Assembly (NCBI GenBank): GCA_001600415.1
Contig: BCJX01000002.1
Span: forward strand, 1,930,513 to 1,994,512
Source: Pascua guehoae
Lineage: Eukaryota > Basidiomycota > Tremellomycetes > Trichosporonales > Trichosporonaceae
Reading direction: 5' to 3'
Length of the DNA: 64,000 bases
Both the position numbers and the translations under genes were made by a program. The first letter of the stretch is position 1. Each line of letters opens with the position of its first letter. Below are positions 21,787-32,683 of the stretch, piece by piece. Under the pieces are notes generated by a model that was not told the origin of the DNA, did not search any database, and saw only the letters and a program-made list of their open reading frames with translations.

Positions 21787-24157
21787 ATGCCTGCCTTTGC
21801 CTTCCCGCGTCTAGCGGCGTACGGGCTGCTCTCGACGGGCCTCGCTAGTGCGGTCGTTGGCGGGGCGATCAAGACGCGGCCCAACTTCTTTGCGGCGGCC
21901 GTCTCGGTCGGGCATTCGAGCGGGAGCCTCCTCGTGAGCTAGGAACAGTTGGTGATAGCTGACAACAGGTGCTTGCCAACTTTGTCCTGTTCCTCACCAT
22001 CTGTGTGGGCATTAGCTTCAAGCGCGTCTTCTTTGGCGAGCTACGACCTATCGAGTATGAGGTGAGGCCAGCTAGCCAGACCTTCGCGTTGTAGCTGACC
22101 AATCTCAGCACATGTTCGAGCGCCTGTGGATCTTCCTCACAGAGTCCCTCCTCGCCCTCACCATCTTCCGGTATGTCGCACTGCGTCGACCCCGCTGACA
22201 TTAGCGACGACTTTTCCATCCCGTTTGCGCTCATCTATGGCGTCCTCGTGTTCCTCAAGTGCTTCCACTCGATCACGGCCGACCGCGTCGACTATGTGGG
22301 TAGGGAACTCACCGTCTTGACTGACCCACCAGCTCGACCAGGTTCCTCCCCCCGGCCCACCCTTAGGCTTCCACGTCCGCATTGTCAGCGTCATGGCCAT
22401 CCTCACGCTCGCGGACGCGCTACTCGCCGTGTACGCGGTAGAGTCGATCGTCATGGACGGCGTCCTCGGCATGGTCCTGTTTGCGTCCGAGTTTTCCATC
22501 CTCCTCGCCTCCATCGCGGGCGTCTGGGCTCGCTACACTGTCGGCGTGATTGACCTCCGCCGCGCGGGCGGACGCGCAGACGCACCCGCATGGGAGGAGA
22601 AGAGCATGTACCTGTTCTACGTCGACCTCGCAGTTGGTGAGTTTGGTAACCTCTGTGCAGCACTCACTCGCAGACCTCGCAAAACTCCTCACCTACCTCG
22701 TCTTCTTCATCGTCATCTTCCTCAACTATGGCCTCCCCATCCACATTCTCCGGGATGTTTACATGACATTGCGGAGCTTCATCTCCCGAGCGGGTGACCT
22801 TGTGCGCTACCGCCGCGCGACGCGCAACATGGACGCGCTGTACCCGGACGCGACGGCGGAAGAGCTCGACCGCCAGGGCGACCGCACGTGTATCATCTGC
22901 CGCGAGGAGATGATCGCCCGCGAAATGGCAGAGCCGGCAACGGAGGGTCCGAACGAGACACCCAAGCGCCTATCATGCGGACACATTTTCCACTTCCACT
23001 GCCTGCGCAACTGGCTCGAACGGCAGCAGAGCTGTCCCACGTGTCGCCGCGACGTCCTGGGCCCAGCGCCTCACACGCGCCGTACACCAGCTCCGGCACC
23101 GCAGCAGCCAGCTGCTGCTCAGGCTGCGGCCGCTGCAGCTGCAGCCGCGGGGGGCGGTGCTGTCGGTGGTGGTGCCGAGCCGACCGACGCAGAGCGTACT
23201 CGGGCAGCCTATGAAGAGTACTTCCGCCAACCAGCACCGAACGGCGACGCGCCCGTACCTCTGATGTCACCACAGCGGGCCGAGCACCCACGCGCAGCAT
23301 CAGCGCCCCCTGCGGGTGAGACTGAGGACCACCGTGTTCAGCGGTCCATCTGGGGTGCGCCGATTATTCCAGGCCGCTTTCTCCCGCCACCACTCGGCGC
23401 CGCACCGCGTGTGGACACGGGTAATGGCGGTGCTAATGCAGGTGCCACAGCTCCCAGCGCCCCACGCGCTGGTGCCGCGGGACCATCACGACCTCCACAA
23501 CGCATAGCATCACCGCCAGTGTCCGGCAACGTGACGCCAGCAGCGTCGCACCCTCCATTTGTGTTCACTTCCGGACGGAGCCCGCACCGAGCGGCACCGG
23601 CTGTTCCAGCAGGTGGTGAGGCAGGATCAGCGAGCGTGGCGGCGCCAGTGGAGGCGCCAGCAGAGGCCAAGGAGGACATCGTAGAGGACGACTACCCAGA
23701 ATTTACCGACGACGACGTGCCGCTCCGCGAGGCGATTGCGCGCGCCGCCTTGCGCCGCTTCGGAGAAGGTACCGGGGCCGGGAGTAGTGCGGCCCCAAGT
23801 GCGGTGGACAAGGGCAAGGCCCCAGTACGGGCTGCACCTATTGCCACCACCGGCTCGGCGTCGGCGTCAGCCCCAGCATTGGCCTTTGACGCTCCGCCGA
23901 CACACCACGCGTTCCTCACCCCTGCGACGCTCCCTGCCTCGACTCCGGCACGTCCCGCGGCCCTTCCCCGGTCGCCCGAGGCGGCGCGTGCAGCTCTCGA
24001 CGAGCGTCTGCACGCTCTCCGCGACGTTGACCAGGTCGTGTGGGGGCTCGTGGGCGAGCTGAGCCGGCTCCGGAGCGCGTGGGAGGTAGAGGACGGTGCC
24101 GAGCGACGCGAGGCTGAGGCAGAAGCTGGACAGCAGCAGGCAGAGCGTGCCGTTTAG
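21787..24157 (+). CDS. hrd1: HRD1/synoviolin-type ER membrane RING E3 ubiquitin ligase
   Basis: ER-associated degradation ligase that ubiquitinates misfolded ER proteins. The N-terminal half is a multi-pass membrane region encoded over several short exons (starting MPAFAFPRLAAYGLLSTGL, then VLFLTICVGISFKRVFFGELRP, the conserved HRD1 loop 'ELRPIE' and a HMFERLW-type segment). The last membrane segment LTYLVFFIVIFLNYGLPIHI precedes a RING-H2 finger: CIIC at the first pair, CGHIFHFHCLRNWLERQ in the middle and CPTCR at the end. The cytosolic tail is long, Ala/Pro-rich and disordered, and ends in a coiled-coil-like acidic helix. Start ATG at 21787 gives the expected luminal/TM start. At least five introns of about 50 nt. 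Confident by architecture. Confidence 0.93.
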
Positions 24158-24330
24158 ATAGATTAGTCGCTGCGTGATGAATGTTGCGCTCCCGAGTTTG
24201 TGACATTTGCAGTGCAGGACTGCGGTCCGAGCAGGCGGGGTGTCAGGTATGATTGATTACTGCATGCAGCTCGTCTAGAGCACTATCCCTCGTCCTCTCC
24301 AGCCATTTTCTACCACGCACGCGCGCACTT

Positions 24331-25655
24331 CTAGTCCTGGCGGTCGAGGAACGCGGCGCCACGGTCGTTCTGCACCTTGCGCACAAAGCTATCGTACCAG
24401 CGCTGGAAGACGCTCAGTGGGATGGGCGTGTCGGGTGTGAGCTTTACGTCGCCGCCAAAGCTGTGGAGGTAGTTGAAGAGCTGCGGTTAGTGGGGTCAGG
24501 ACTTGTGCTTGGTATGGTCCACTGGTGTCGCTTCCCGCCTCGCCGAACCAGTCGCCCACTGTCGGTTTGGGGCCCGTTCACTCTTCTGCCCCTAGCCTCT
24601 CGCAATCTCTCTGCCTCTGCCTTCACCGTTACTCTGCCCTCGCTCGCCGTTACTCTGCCCTCGCCTCCACTCAACTCCGCGTCGACTAACCCATGCCGCC
24701 CCCCCCCCCCCCCCCCCCCCCCCCTCCCCGAACACTCACATTCCGCACAATCTTCTCAGCCACCTTGCCCACATCGACCTTTGCCGCCACCTCCCTGCCA
24801 GCCGTCGGCTTGATGCCCGCCGCCACGGCCTCGACGGCGGCGAGCGGCGCAATCTCAATACCCAGCTGGGCGGGCGCCGACGGCGCACCCGGCGAAACGC
24901 CCGCGGGGAGGTGCGGGCGGACCTTGTAGATGGACGACGGGCGCGCGTTGGTCAGGCTGTGTGTTAGCCGGCGGTGTTGGGGGTGCGGGGGTGCGAGTAG
25001 CGGCGCGCATGGGCGGGTGGCCGAGCTGAACTGGGTGCGTAACGACCTTGCCTAGCTAGTGTTCGCGAGCCCCCATACCAGGCATGGCAGGCATATCCTG
25101 GCTCTTCCCCGCCAGGGCAAGCGCGGGGGCAAGCTCATCACCAGCGGCCCGCCTCCGGCCCACCTCCGTCCTGCCTGCCCTGCCTCCGCGCACTGCACAC
25201 CCCCGTGGTGTCACTCACGTCCCGAGCGCAAAGTACTCGCCGCCCGGCCACGCAAAATGCACCGTCGCGCCGTACCCGTCTGGAAACGGAACTGGGCGTC
25301 AGCGAGCTCATCCATACCTCCATATCTCTCTCTACCTCTCCAGCACGCTTCTTCCCGGTTGCTCTGTCCCAGCGCGAGGCCGAGGCCAGGTCGAGTTGCA
25401 GCACTTACCAGTCCCGAGGAGGAAGACGGTCAGGTGGTTGATCTCATACGGCTGCTCGAGCGGAAAGACAAAGTGCGTCTCGTCGCTGTCATTAGCATGT
25501 TGGACGAGGTCTAGTCGCAGGAATGACGCACATTTGCTGCAGGTTTGTCTGCCTGCCCGTCAGCATGCACCACCCACAGTCCTAGTCCCAGAGTCCGAGG
25601 CCTAGAGGCCTAGGGTGACGTACACGAGGCGCCCGGCCACGATCGCGCCGAACAT
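24331..25655 (-). CDS. opi10: Hikeshi/Opi10 homolog, heat-shock Hsp70 nuclear import carrier
   Basis: Hikeshi carries Hsp70 into the nucleus under heat stress; the yeast counterpart is Opi10. Six exons were assembled: 25624-25655, 25532-25552, 25409-25485, 25219-25279, 24740-24956 and 24331-24480, total 185 codons (human protein 197). The start MFGAIVAGRLV matches the family's MFG-x-x-VAGRLVQT start once the first intron (GTACGT donor) is removed. Exon 2 is a 21-nt microexon encoding QTNLQQ. Then come FVFPLEQPYEINHLTVFLLGT, a hydrophobic core segment GYGATVHFAWPGGEYFALGT, an acidic/Ala linker and the C-terminal helix pair LFNYLHSFGG and FQRWYDSFVRKVQ, as in the family. Intron 5 holds a 26-base homopolymer. 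Confidence 0.92.
24699..24724. repeat. Poly-C run, 26 nt, in Hikeshi intron 5
   Basis: Uninterrupted C26 on the plus strand, so a poly-G run in the sense of the Hikeshi pre-mRNA. Confidence 0.95.
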
Positions 25656-26570
25656 TGTGTGGTCGAGACAAGAAACGTAGTAGTCGACAGCAAGTTGCAA
25701 GTGGCACCCAGCAATGGTAATTGGTAGTTTGCACCTTGTTTCAAAGACAATTAACAGGCTGCCAGCACTTGGCACCCGCCGGCCAGTGTCGGATGACGCC
25801 GTGGCGCCTCGCCCTCGTGCCTCTTGCCCAGCCCGGTGCGTGGACTGTGCGGATCTGGACATGATGCATGACGTGGGCCCGTCCCATGCATCCATCCATC
25901 CTCGCCACCCAACTACTCGTATGCATGTGCCGAGGGGCCGCGAGTCTCGACGCCGACGGGCGCCGGGGGCGGTGTGACTGCGCCTGCCGCCTGCGCGGCA
26001 CTGCAGTCTGCGCAATCTGCGTAATTTTGGTCCACCCAGTGGTCGGTATTTGCCCGGCGGCCCGATGGCCGATGGGAGACGGGCAGCTGCGGCGTGCGAC
26101 ACGTTATCAACTGCGGATGGCGTGCATGGCGTGCATGGATGGATTTATTCTTGGTGTCTTGGTCTCTCACCCATCGTGTTTTTCATCCATCCCATTCGCG
26201 GCCATCCATTCGCCCAGTCCAGACTCCAGTCTGTACTCTCTCCTGTATTGTTCACCGCATCGCTTTACCCCTCACCTCTGTACCACGTCCCAACGCCCGA
26301 GCGCTGCACCGCACGCCCTGCACGCCCCTCGCACGCTCGCCCTCGGCCTCCCTCGCGTCACACGCACGCGGCTGTCGTTACCCACTTCAGACGTGTACTC
26401 TTCCATCCCACACCTCGCGCTCCTTCGACTCACACCCCGCCCACGCTCTCGCTCTCGACCAAACGTCCAACGTAAACGAGCGAAACGTCCAACGAAACGT
26501 CCACCGTCGAGATCCACCTCCACCAACCTACCTCTACCCTCCCTCCACCCAACACCCGCAACACTTCACG
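25656..26570. other. Divergent intergenic region between Hikeshi and CaMK genes
   Basis: Holds the promoters of both genes and probably a long CaMK 5'UTR rich in pyrimidines and CAC repeats (26200-26570). No gene seen. Confidence 0.55.
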
Positions 26571-28723
26571 ATGGGCATCCAGGGGCTCCGCGACCACCTC
26601 CTCTCGCAGCCCAAGAGCTTCAAGAAGAAGCGCGAGTACGAGCTCGAGGAGCTCCTCGGCCGCGGCGGCTTTGGCAAGGTTGTCCGTGCCGTGTGGTCGC
26701 CGCCGGGTGAGGAGAAGCGCGATGTCGCGCTCAAGTGAGTCTGCCCGGGGGAGGGTCTGAGCTGGCGGGGGGGCGGGAGGAGGTGGATACTGGCATGTTG
26801 GACGTGGCGGTATGCGTGGCCTGTCGCTGCAGGTGTATACCGTTGTGGGAAGGAGCGTGGCGGAGGGCCGAGGTCCACGACCAATTGCTAGACGGGCTCC
26901 AGCGCAGCTGAACCGCGGCGCAGTGCTGGGCCGCCTGCAGCAGGCGACGTTGGAGCAGGCGGACTGTTGGAGGTGTACCATGCCCGAGTCGCAAGACACC
27001 CGGTGCGCCCAACAAGACGTCGTGTGGCCGTGTGGCCCCTGCGCGATGCTGTGTTCCTTTGCACAGCACGGAGCCACGATGCCGGTACGCCGCCGAGTGC
27101 GCACGCGCATCGCATCTCATGTGGCACTTTGTGCCGGCGCGCGTCAATCGGCGTCCGCGTCAATGGGTCGTCTGAGCGTCCTTTGCAGCTCGCGTCCATC
27201 TACACGCCGCGTTACACGCTACGCGACGCGTCGACTGCAATGCGTCACGCAGATCATGGGCCCGTCGTCGCTCCGTCTAGCACACGCGCGTTCCTAGCCC
27301 CTGCTCTGGTGCTCTGCCACTAACGGCCAGGATTATCCCGAAAAAGCTCGTCAAGGACCCAGCGACGATCATGGACGAGATCAATGTCCTCCAGGACCTA
27401 GACCACCCGCACATTGTGCACGTGTGGGACAACTTTGAGTCGCGCGACAAGTATTATATCGCGTTTGAGCTCGCGATCGGCGGCGAGCTCTTTGACCGCA
27501 TCACGGAGCGCGGCCGGTTTACGGAAAAGGACGCGGCGGGGTGTATCCGGTGAGTCGAGTGGGAGTCGGGGGGGCAGCGATGGGGGCTTTAGAAGTGCAG
27601 TTCGTTGCTCGTTGCGGCGGTGAGGACTGCTCTGTGGCCTCGTTGCTTTTGTCGTCGACAGAGGGAGAGACACCTGGGCAGCTGTTGCTCATGGCCCTAC
27701 TTCTACTCAACACATCAAACTAAACACACGGCTAACCCCGCAGCGAGGTCCTCGAGGCGACAGTCTACCTGCACGAGCACAATGTTGTCCACCGCGACAT
27801 CAAACCCGAGAACATTCTGTACAAGACACGCGATCCCCAGTCGCCCATTGTCATTGCCGACTTTGGCATTGCGCGCCACCTCTCACCCAACGAAGAGGTC
27901 ACCTCCATGGCGGGGTCGTTTGGCTACGCCGCACCAGAAGTCCTCCTCGGCAAGCCGCACGGGTTCAAGGTCGACGTCTGGAGCATTGGGTGAGTGGTGT
28001 GAGCCACCAGGGACTGGCCGGTGTGACCACCCTCGCCACCAGCACTGGGCCCTTCTCCCTTTTGCACACACACTGACCCCCAGTGTCATTGCGTACACAC
28101 TCTTGTGCGGCTACTCGCCCTTCCGCTCCGACGACAAGAACGAGCTTATCCGCGAGACGACGCGCGGGCGTGTCACCTTCCACGAGCGCTTCTGGAAGCA
28201 CGTCTCGGACACGGGTGAGTAGTTGGATTGCCTACTGATCACAACTAACCGCCAGGCCGCGATTTCATCAAGACACTGCTCGTCGTCGACCCAAAGGACC
28301 GCCCCACAGCAGCAGAGGCCCTCAAGCACCCTGTGAGTTGAGCTCTGCCGGCCTGACCCCGGCTCCAGACCACCCGCTGACGTCCAGTGGATGAGCTGCC
28401 TCTCGGGCGACGACTACGACCTGGCACCCAGCATTCGCGAAAACTTCAACCCACGCAAAAAGTGGGCGTCAGCCATCCGCGCCGTGCAGGCCACCAACCG
28501 CCTGCGTGCGGCGGGCTTCCGCGCGGCCGAGCCGCTCGACAGCGACTCGTCCGAAGAGTCCGCGTCGAGCGATGACGGCTTCCACACTGCCGAAGAGGAC
28601 GACGAGGCACACAAGCCAAAGATTTCGGCCTCAAGTCGTGCAAAGGAAATGCCTGGTGAATTTGCGCCTGCCCCGGCGGCCGAGGCGGGAATCGAGGACG
28701 ACGTGGAGAAGCTCAAGGTCTGA
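26571..28723 (+). CDS. cmk1: Calcium/calmodulin-dependent protein kinase (CaMK I/IV type)
   Basis: Cytosolic Ser/Thr kinase. The start MGIQGLRDHLLSQPKSFKKK is followed by the glycine loop LGRGGFGKVV and the VAIK-equivalent VALKIIPKK across intron 1. Then come the alpha-C Glu, the HRDIKPEN catalytic loop, ADFGIARHL (DFG), GSFGYAAPEVLLGK (P+1/APE), [20 protein letters not shown], and the C-lobe RDFIKTLLVVDPKDRPTAAEALKHPW. A basic stretch after the kinase core (ENFNPRKKWASAIRAVQATNRL) fits a CaM-binding autoinhibitory helix, then an acidic Ser-rich tail. Intron 1 (26735-27330, about 596 nt) is far longer than the others. The upstream CaMKK-type kinase at 0.07-2.95 kb belongs to the family that activates this class, but no linkage is implied. 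Confidence 0.93.
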
Positions 28724-29090
28724 GCCGTGCTCTGTCCGACGAGCACGGGGTCAGTCGTGTCGGATAGCAGAGGGAGGAGGGCGTAATCAGGTGTCATCTT
28801 TGCTCCGCTCGGGAAGGCGTTGTCAAAGGCCTGGAAAGCATCGCGTGAGCCAGACCATTCCGTGAGATACCTGAAGCCGTGTATAGAGACGGCACGAGTC
28901 TGTACAGTACACGACTGTACACTACACGATTAGTCTTAGTCATGACGCGCGGGATGAATAGACTGGATGTCCGTTGCGGGTGTCATGCACTGCGTATCGT
29001 GCACTGCGTATCGTGCACTGCGTACTGTACAATACGCACTCGCCGGTGCGTGGCCCCAGCCTGCATGCGTTAGACTTGCATGGCTATGGT
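28724..29090. other. Convergent 3' region between CaMK and NDUFA2 genes
   Basis: About 370 bp, no gene. Short direct repeats of gcactgcgtatcgt and tacactacac types at 28915-29035. Confidence 0.6.
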
Positions 29091-30193
29091 CTACTGGTTG
29101 GTAAGCTTGGAGAGGGCCGAGGCGACGTCCTGCGCCGAGAGGTCGTCGAGGGGAGCCTGTTGCTCGACACCGCGCTCTGTGGGTTAGCTGGCGAGTATGC
29201 GACAAGCTTGATCAGGCTGCTGGCACGCAGAAGATGGGGATGGTCGAGGTATGTAGGCATGGCGCCTGACGCCGTCACGCGAACACAATATGGCGACAGG
29301 CGGTAACCTCGGTAACCCTGGACCGTCGCCGTCGCGGACGGCGTGCGTACCTGGCAGGATATCCCACCCAGTGAATGCCTCTTCCTTGCCTCCTTGCATT
29401 TCTCGCACGGCGAGTTTCAGCGCCACCGCTGCGCCGGTCCTCTTCTCCGTTTATCAGACTCTCACAGAGTCGCTCCCCAAACCACTGCCGCGACCGCACT
29501 GCACGCCAACCGCCCAACACTGCACTGCACACCCGCACAACCACCTCCAACCCCATTGCACACTTGCACCCCACTCGACCGCCCGACGACGCACCAAAAC
29601 GGACAAAGGCGCGGGGCGAGACACCCTGCGCCTCGCGGATGAGGACCTTGAGGTCTGGGTTGGCCTGCTTCAGGTCGGCGTACGAGGCCTGGATGAATTG
29701 CCTGGGGTCAGCGGACGGCGGGAGATTAGGGGTTGGGTCAGAGGTGGGGAGACGAGGTGCGGCGAGGCGAGGCGAGGCGAGGCGAGGACTCGGTGAGGAG
29801 ACGAGCGGAGACGAGCACGAGCCGAAGAGCCCAAGGGCACAGCGCGAGAGCAGCGGAGGTACGAGGGACCGCCGACACGACCAGGAAGGTAGCGACACCC
29901 GCGTCGGACAGAGTGCCCTTCCATCGGCGGGGGAGAACACCCGGTCAAAGTCGATATCCACAGACGACATCATCAACTCGACGTCATATCCCATTCGTGC
30001 CGGCTCGCAGTCGCGTCCAGTCGGGCAGTCGTGCGCATCGTCCGTCTACGCCGTTCCCAATCCGCCGGCGCAGTCTCGGTCGTCCTCTTGTCCGCCGTCG
30101 TGTCCCGAGCTCCAAGTCCGCCGCCTCTGCTTCCTCTCCTCGGCTTCCTCTCCTCGGCCTTCCTCGCTCGCCTCGCACGCGCCTCCCCCGAAC

Positions 30194-30226
<33 letters not shown>

Positions 30227-30285
30227 TCGGCGACTCACCGGACACCCGCGGACGCGGCCTTTGGGAGCTGCTGCTTGAGCGACAT
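29091..30285 (-). CDS. NDUFA2: NDUFA2-like mitochondrial complex I subunit (B8/10.5 kDa)
   Basis: Peripheral-arm thioredoxin-fold accessory subunit of NADH:ubiquinone oxidoreductase. Exons 30239-30285, 29595-29701 and 29091-29176 sum to 79 codons. The central exon is diagnostic (QFIQASYADLKQANPDLKVL, then IREAQG), continued as FVRFERGVE and ending PLDDLSAQDVASALSKL. The first intron is 537 nt with a C30 run; the second is 418 nt. The N-terminus (MSLKQQLPKAASAGVR) is shorter than in human (99 aa) or Neurospora, and the usual first strand with LREIR and a Cys is missing. Either it was lost or a small exon in intron 1 was not recognised. Confidence 0.75.
29761..29786. repeat. Pentanucleotide (GCGAG)5 microsatellite
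   Basis: Five tandem gcgag units within the first intron of the NDUFA2-like gene. Confidence 0.9.
30196..30225. repeat. Poly-C run, 30 nt, in NDUFA2 intron 1
   Basis: Uninterrupted C30 on the plus strand (poly-G in the gene sense), starting about 13 nt from the intron's donor. Confidence 0.95.
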
Positions 30286-30721
30286 GGCGGGTGCGGTGGT
30301 TTGTGTGGTTTGCGATCCGCCCAGTCTGAGTGGTTGCCATCGATGAGCACCCGGGTGCAAGGGGGGTCCGGAGGGGGGTGGGGGGCGGAAGCAGATGGGG
30401 GTGGGAGTGGGGGGAGTAAATAGGGGGTGTCGCGTGCGGGTCGCGTGGGGAAGGTGCCACTTGTCGGGGACAGTGCCGAAATGCCGCTTGCTGAGGGTAG
30501 GGTTGGATTTGTCTCGGATCGCAGTGTGACTGGTCAACGGCCCGGAATATGGGATAAATAACACAAAAAGCGGCCGTTTATTGCGTTCGAAACTGGGAAA
30601 TGCGGGGTCGATGTGGGGAAACCTCGAATTGGGACAGACACGCCCGCACAGTTGGTGGTGGAAAACTTGACGACGCTTCTCTCTCTCTCCATCTCCTCAT
30701 CCTTCAACACATAGTCAAAAA
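30286..30721. other. Bidirectional promoter region, NDUFA2 / RACK1
   Basis: 436 bp between divergent starts. A TATA-like gataaata lies at 30553-30560 on the RACK1 side, with a CT-rich tract just upstream of the RACK1 ATG. Confidence 0.6.
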
Positions 30722-32119
30722 ATGGGCGAACCTCTGGCGTTCAAGGGCTCTCTTGCCGGCCACTCGGGCTGGGTCACCGCTATCGCGACCTCGTCCGAGA
30801 ACCCGGACATGATCCTCACTGCCTCGCGTGGTGAGTACTGGAGTTGGAGCTGGGCTGGGAGCCGAGCTAGGGGAGAGCTGGGAGCTGAGCTCGAGGCGAC
30901 GACGACAAGAACGAGGACGAACACGAAGAGTACAGCCGCTGACACCCACAGACAAGACGATCATTGTCTGGCAGCTCACCCGTGACGAGTCGTCGTTCGG
31001 CTTCCCCAAGAAGATCCTCCACGGCCACAACCACTTCGTCTCGGACGTTGTCATCTCGTCGGACGGCCAGTTCGCCCTCTCGTCGTCGTGGGACAAGACC
31101 CTCCGTCTCTGGGACCTCAACACCGGCCTCACCACCCGCAAGTTTGTCGGCCACACCGGCGACGTTCTTTCGTGAGTACTGAGAAACGGTTGGGGGTTGA
31201 GGAAATGGGGACCTCCCATTGGTCGAGTGAAAATTCCACCACAGTACTCCAGTCTCTACTCCCCACCCCATCCACACCTAGTTCTTCTTCCAGCCCACCC
31301 CCTCTAGAATCCCCACTCACACCCAGGGTCTCGTTCTCGGCCGACAACCGCCAGATCGTCTCGGCCTCGCGTGACCGCACGATCAAGCTCTGGAACACGC
31401 TCGGCGAGTGCAAGTTCAACATTGTTGACGACGGCCACTCCGAGTGGGTCTCGTGCGTCCGCTTCTCGCCCAACCCCGTCATCCCCGTCATTGTCTCGGC
31501 CGGCTGGGACAAGGTCGTCAAGGTGAGTTTTTCTTTCTGTTGCTGTGTGGGACGAAATGATGTTATCTTTTATATTTGCTACTTCAGAGGGCGTGAGGCC
31601 CAATGAGACAAACCATCCACCAAGATCTCTGATCCCCATCCCACACATGCTCGAAACTGTTCTCCGTGTTTTTTAAAAAGCATTCGCTAACAGTACCAGG
31701 TCTGGGAGCTCTCCAAGTGCAAGCTCAAGACCAACCACTACGGCCACACTGGCTACATCAACACGCTCGCCGTCTCGCCCGACGGATCCCTCGCCGCCTC
31801 GGGTGGCAAGGACGGCATCACCATGCTCTGGGACCTGAACGAGGGCAAGCACCTCTACTCGCTCGAGGCCGGCGACATTGTCAACGCCCTCGTCTTCTCG
31901 CCCAACCGCTACTGGCTCTGTGCCGCCACCGCCTCGTCGATCAAGATCTTCGACCTCGAGTCCAAGTCGATCGTCGACGACCTCAAGCCCGACTTCAACG
32001 AGCTCTCCGAGAAGGCCCGCAAGCCAGAGTGCACCTCGCTCGCCTGGTCGGCCGACGGCCAGACCCTCTTTGCCGGCTTCTCGGACAACCTCGTCCGTGT
32101 CTGGACCGTCAACGTCTAA
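30722..32119 (+). CDS. cpc2: RACK1/Asc1/Cpc2, WD40 protein of the 40S ribosomal subunit
   Basis: Seven-bladed WD40 propeller bound near the mRNA exit channel of the 40S subunit; a signalling scaffold. Exons 30722-30830, 30952-31171, 31327-31522 and 31700-32119. Repeats are clear: [119 protein letters not shown], and the last blade LVRVWTVNV. Length about 314 aa is as in other RACK1 proteins. Intron 3 hosts a U24-type C/D snoRNA, as in the yeast ASC1 gene. Near-certain identity. Confidence 0.98.
31544..31647 (+). other. External stem flanking the U24 snoRNA
   Basis: Perfect 9-bp inverted repeat (31544-31552 with 31639-31647) enclosing the snoRNA, able to bring box C and D together in the intron lariat. 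Confidence 0.85.
31553..31636 (+). ncRNA. snR24: C/D box snoRNA U24 (snR24) in RACK1 intron 3
   Basis: Within intron 3 (31523-31699). Box C ATGATGT at 31557-31563; an internal guide region ending ATTTGCTACTTCAGA with D'-like box at 31583-31587; C'-like TGAGACA at 31604-31610; second guide CACCAAGATCT; box D CTGA at 31629-31632. The two guide segments match those of yeast snR24/U24, which direct 2'-O-methylation of the large-subunit rRNA (positions Cm1437, Am1449 and Gm1450 in yeast 25S). A 9-bp inverted repeat flanks it (tgtgtggga 31544-31552, tcccacaca 31639-31647), as expected for intronic processing. In yeast U24 is also hosted by the RACK1 ortholog ASC1. Confidence 0.93.
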
Positions 32120-32683
32120 GCCGTTACTGTATTGTATATGCAGGGATTGGGATAGAGAGAAGGAAGGATCGAGGCTGGACAGTTGTCGCATGTAGCATCT
32201 TGGACCGCAGCAGACGCAGGGCAGCGCAGCGACGCGAGCAGTTATTCTGGGAGCACACAGCACACTGGAGTCGGCGAGTACTGTGGTCCTTTGTGGTTGC
32301 AACGAGTCTGTACGCGCATCTTTGCCAGCTGCGTGTTGCTGAATGGAGGCATGACGGTTCCAGCGGTGTCGAGTGCCAGCAGTGCCACAAGTGTCAACTG
32401 CCGGTGCCACCAAGTAGGCCAGGGGTCATGGGATATTGTGTGGCTTGTTGTCACCCAGCGCGATGCGATGGTACCCATTATTGTGTGTGGTCGCCAGACG
32501 CGAGCAGTACGCATAACTTTGCAGCGTACGGCGAACACTGTTGGGCCCCTCCCTCCCCTCACCCCCACTCACCCCGACCCCCCATCTCTGCCAAACAAAC
32601 TGCCCAAGACGTTTGTGCAAAGCCCGCCGTGCCAGCACTCCCACACGCATCTCATAAGTCATCACGGCCACAATTATACGCCT
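32120..32683. other. Convergent 3' region between RACK1 and PDCD5 genes
   Basis: Untranslated ends of two convergent genes; no other gene seen. Confidence 0.65.
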
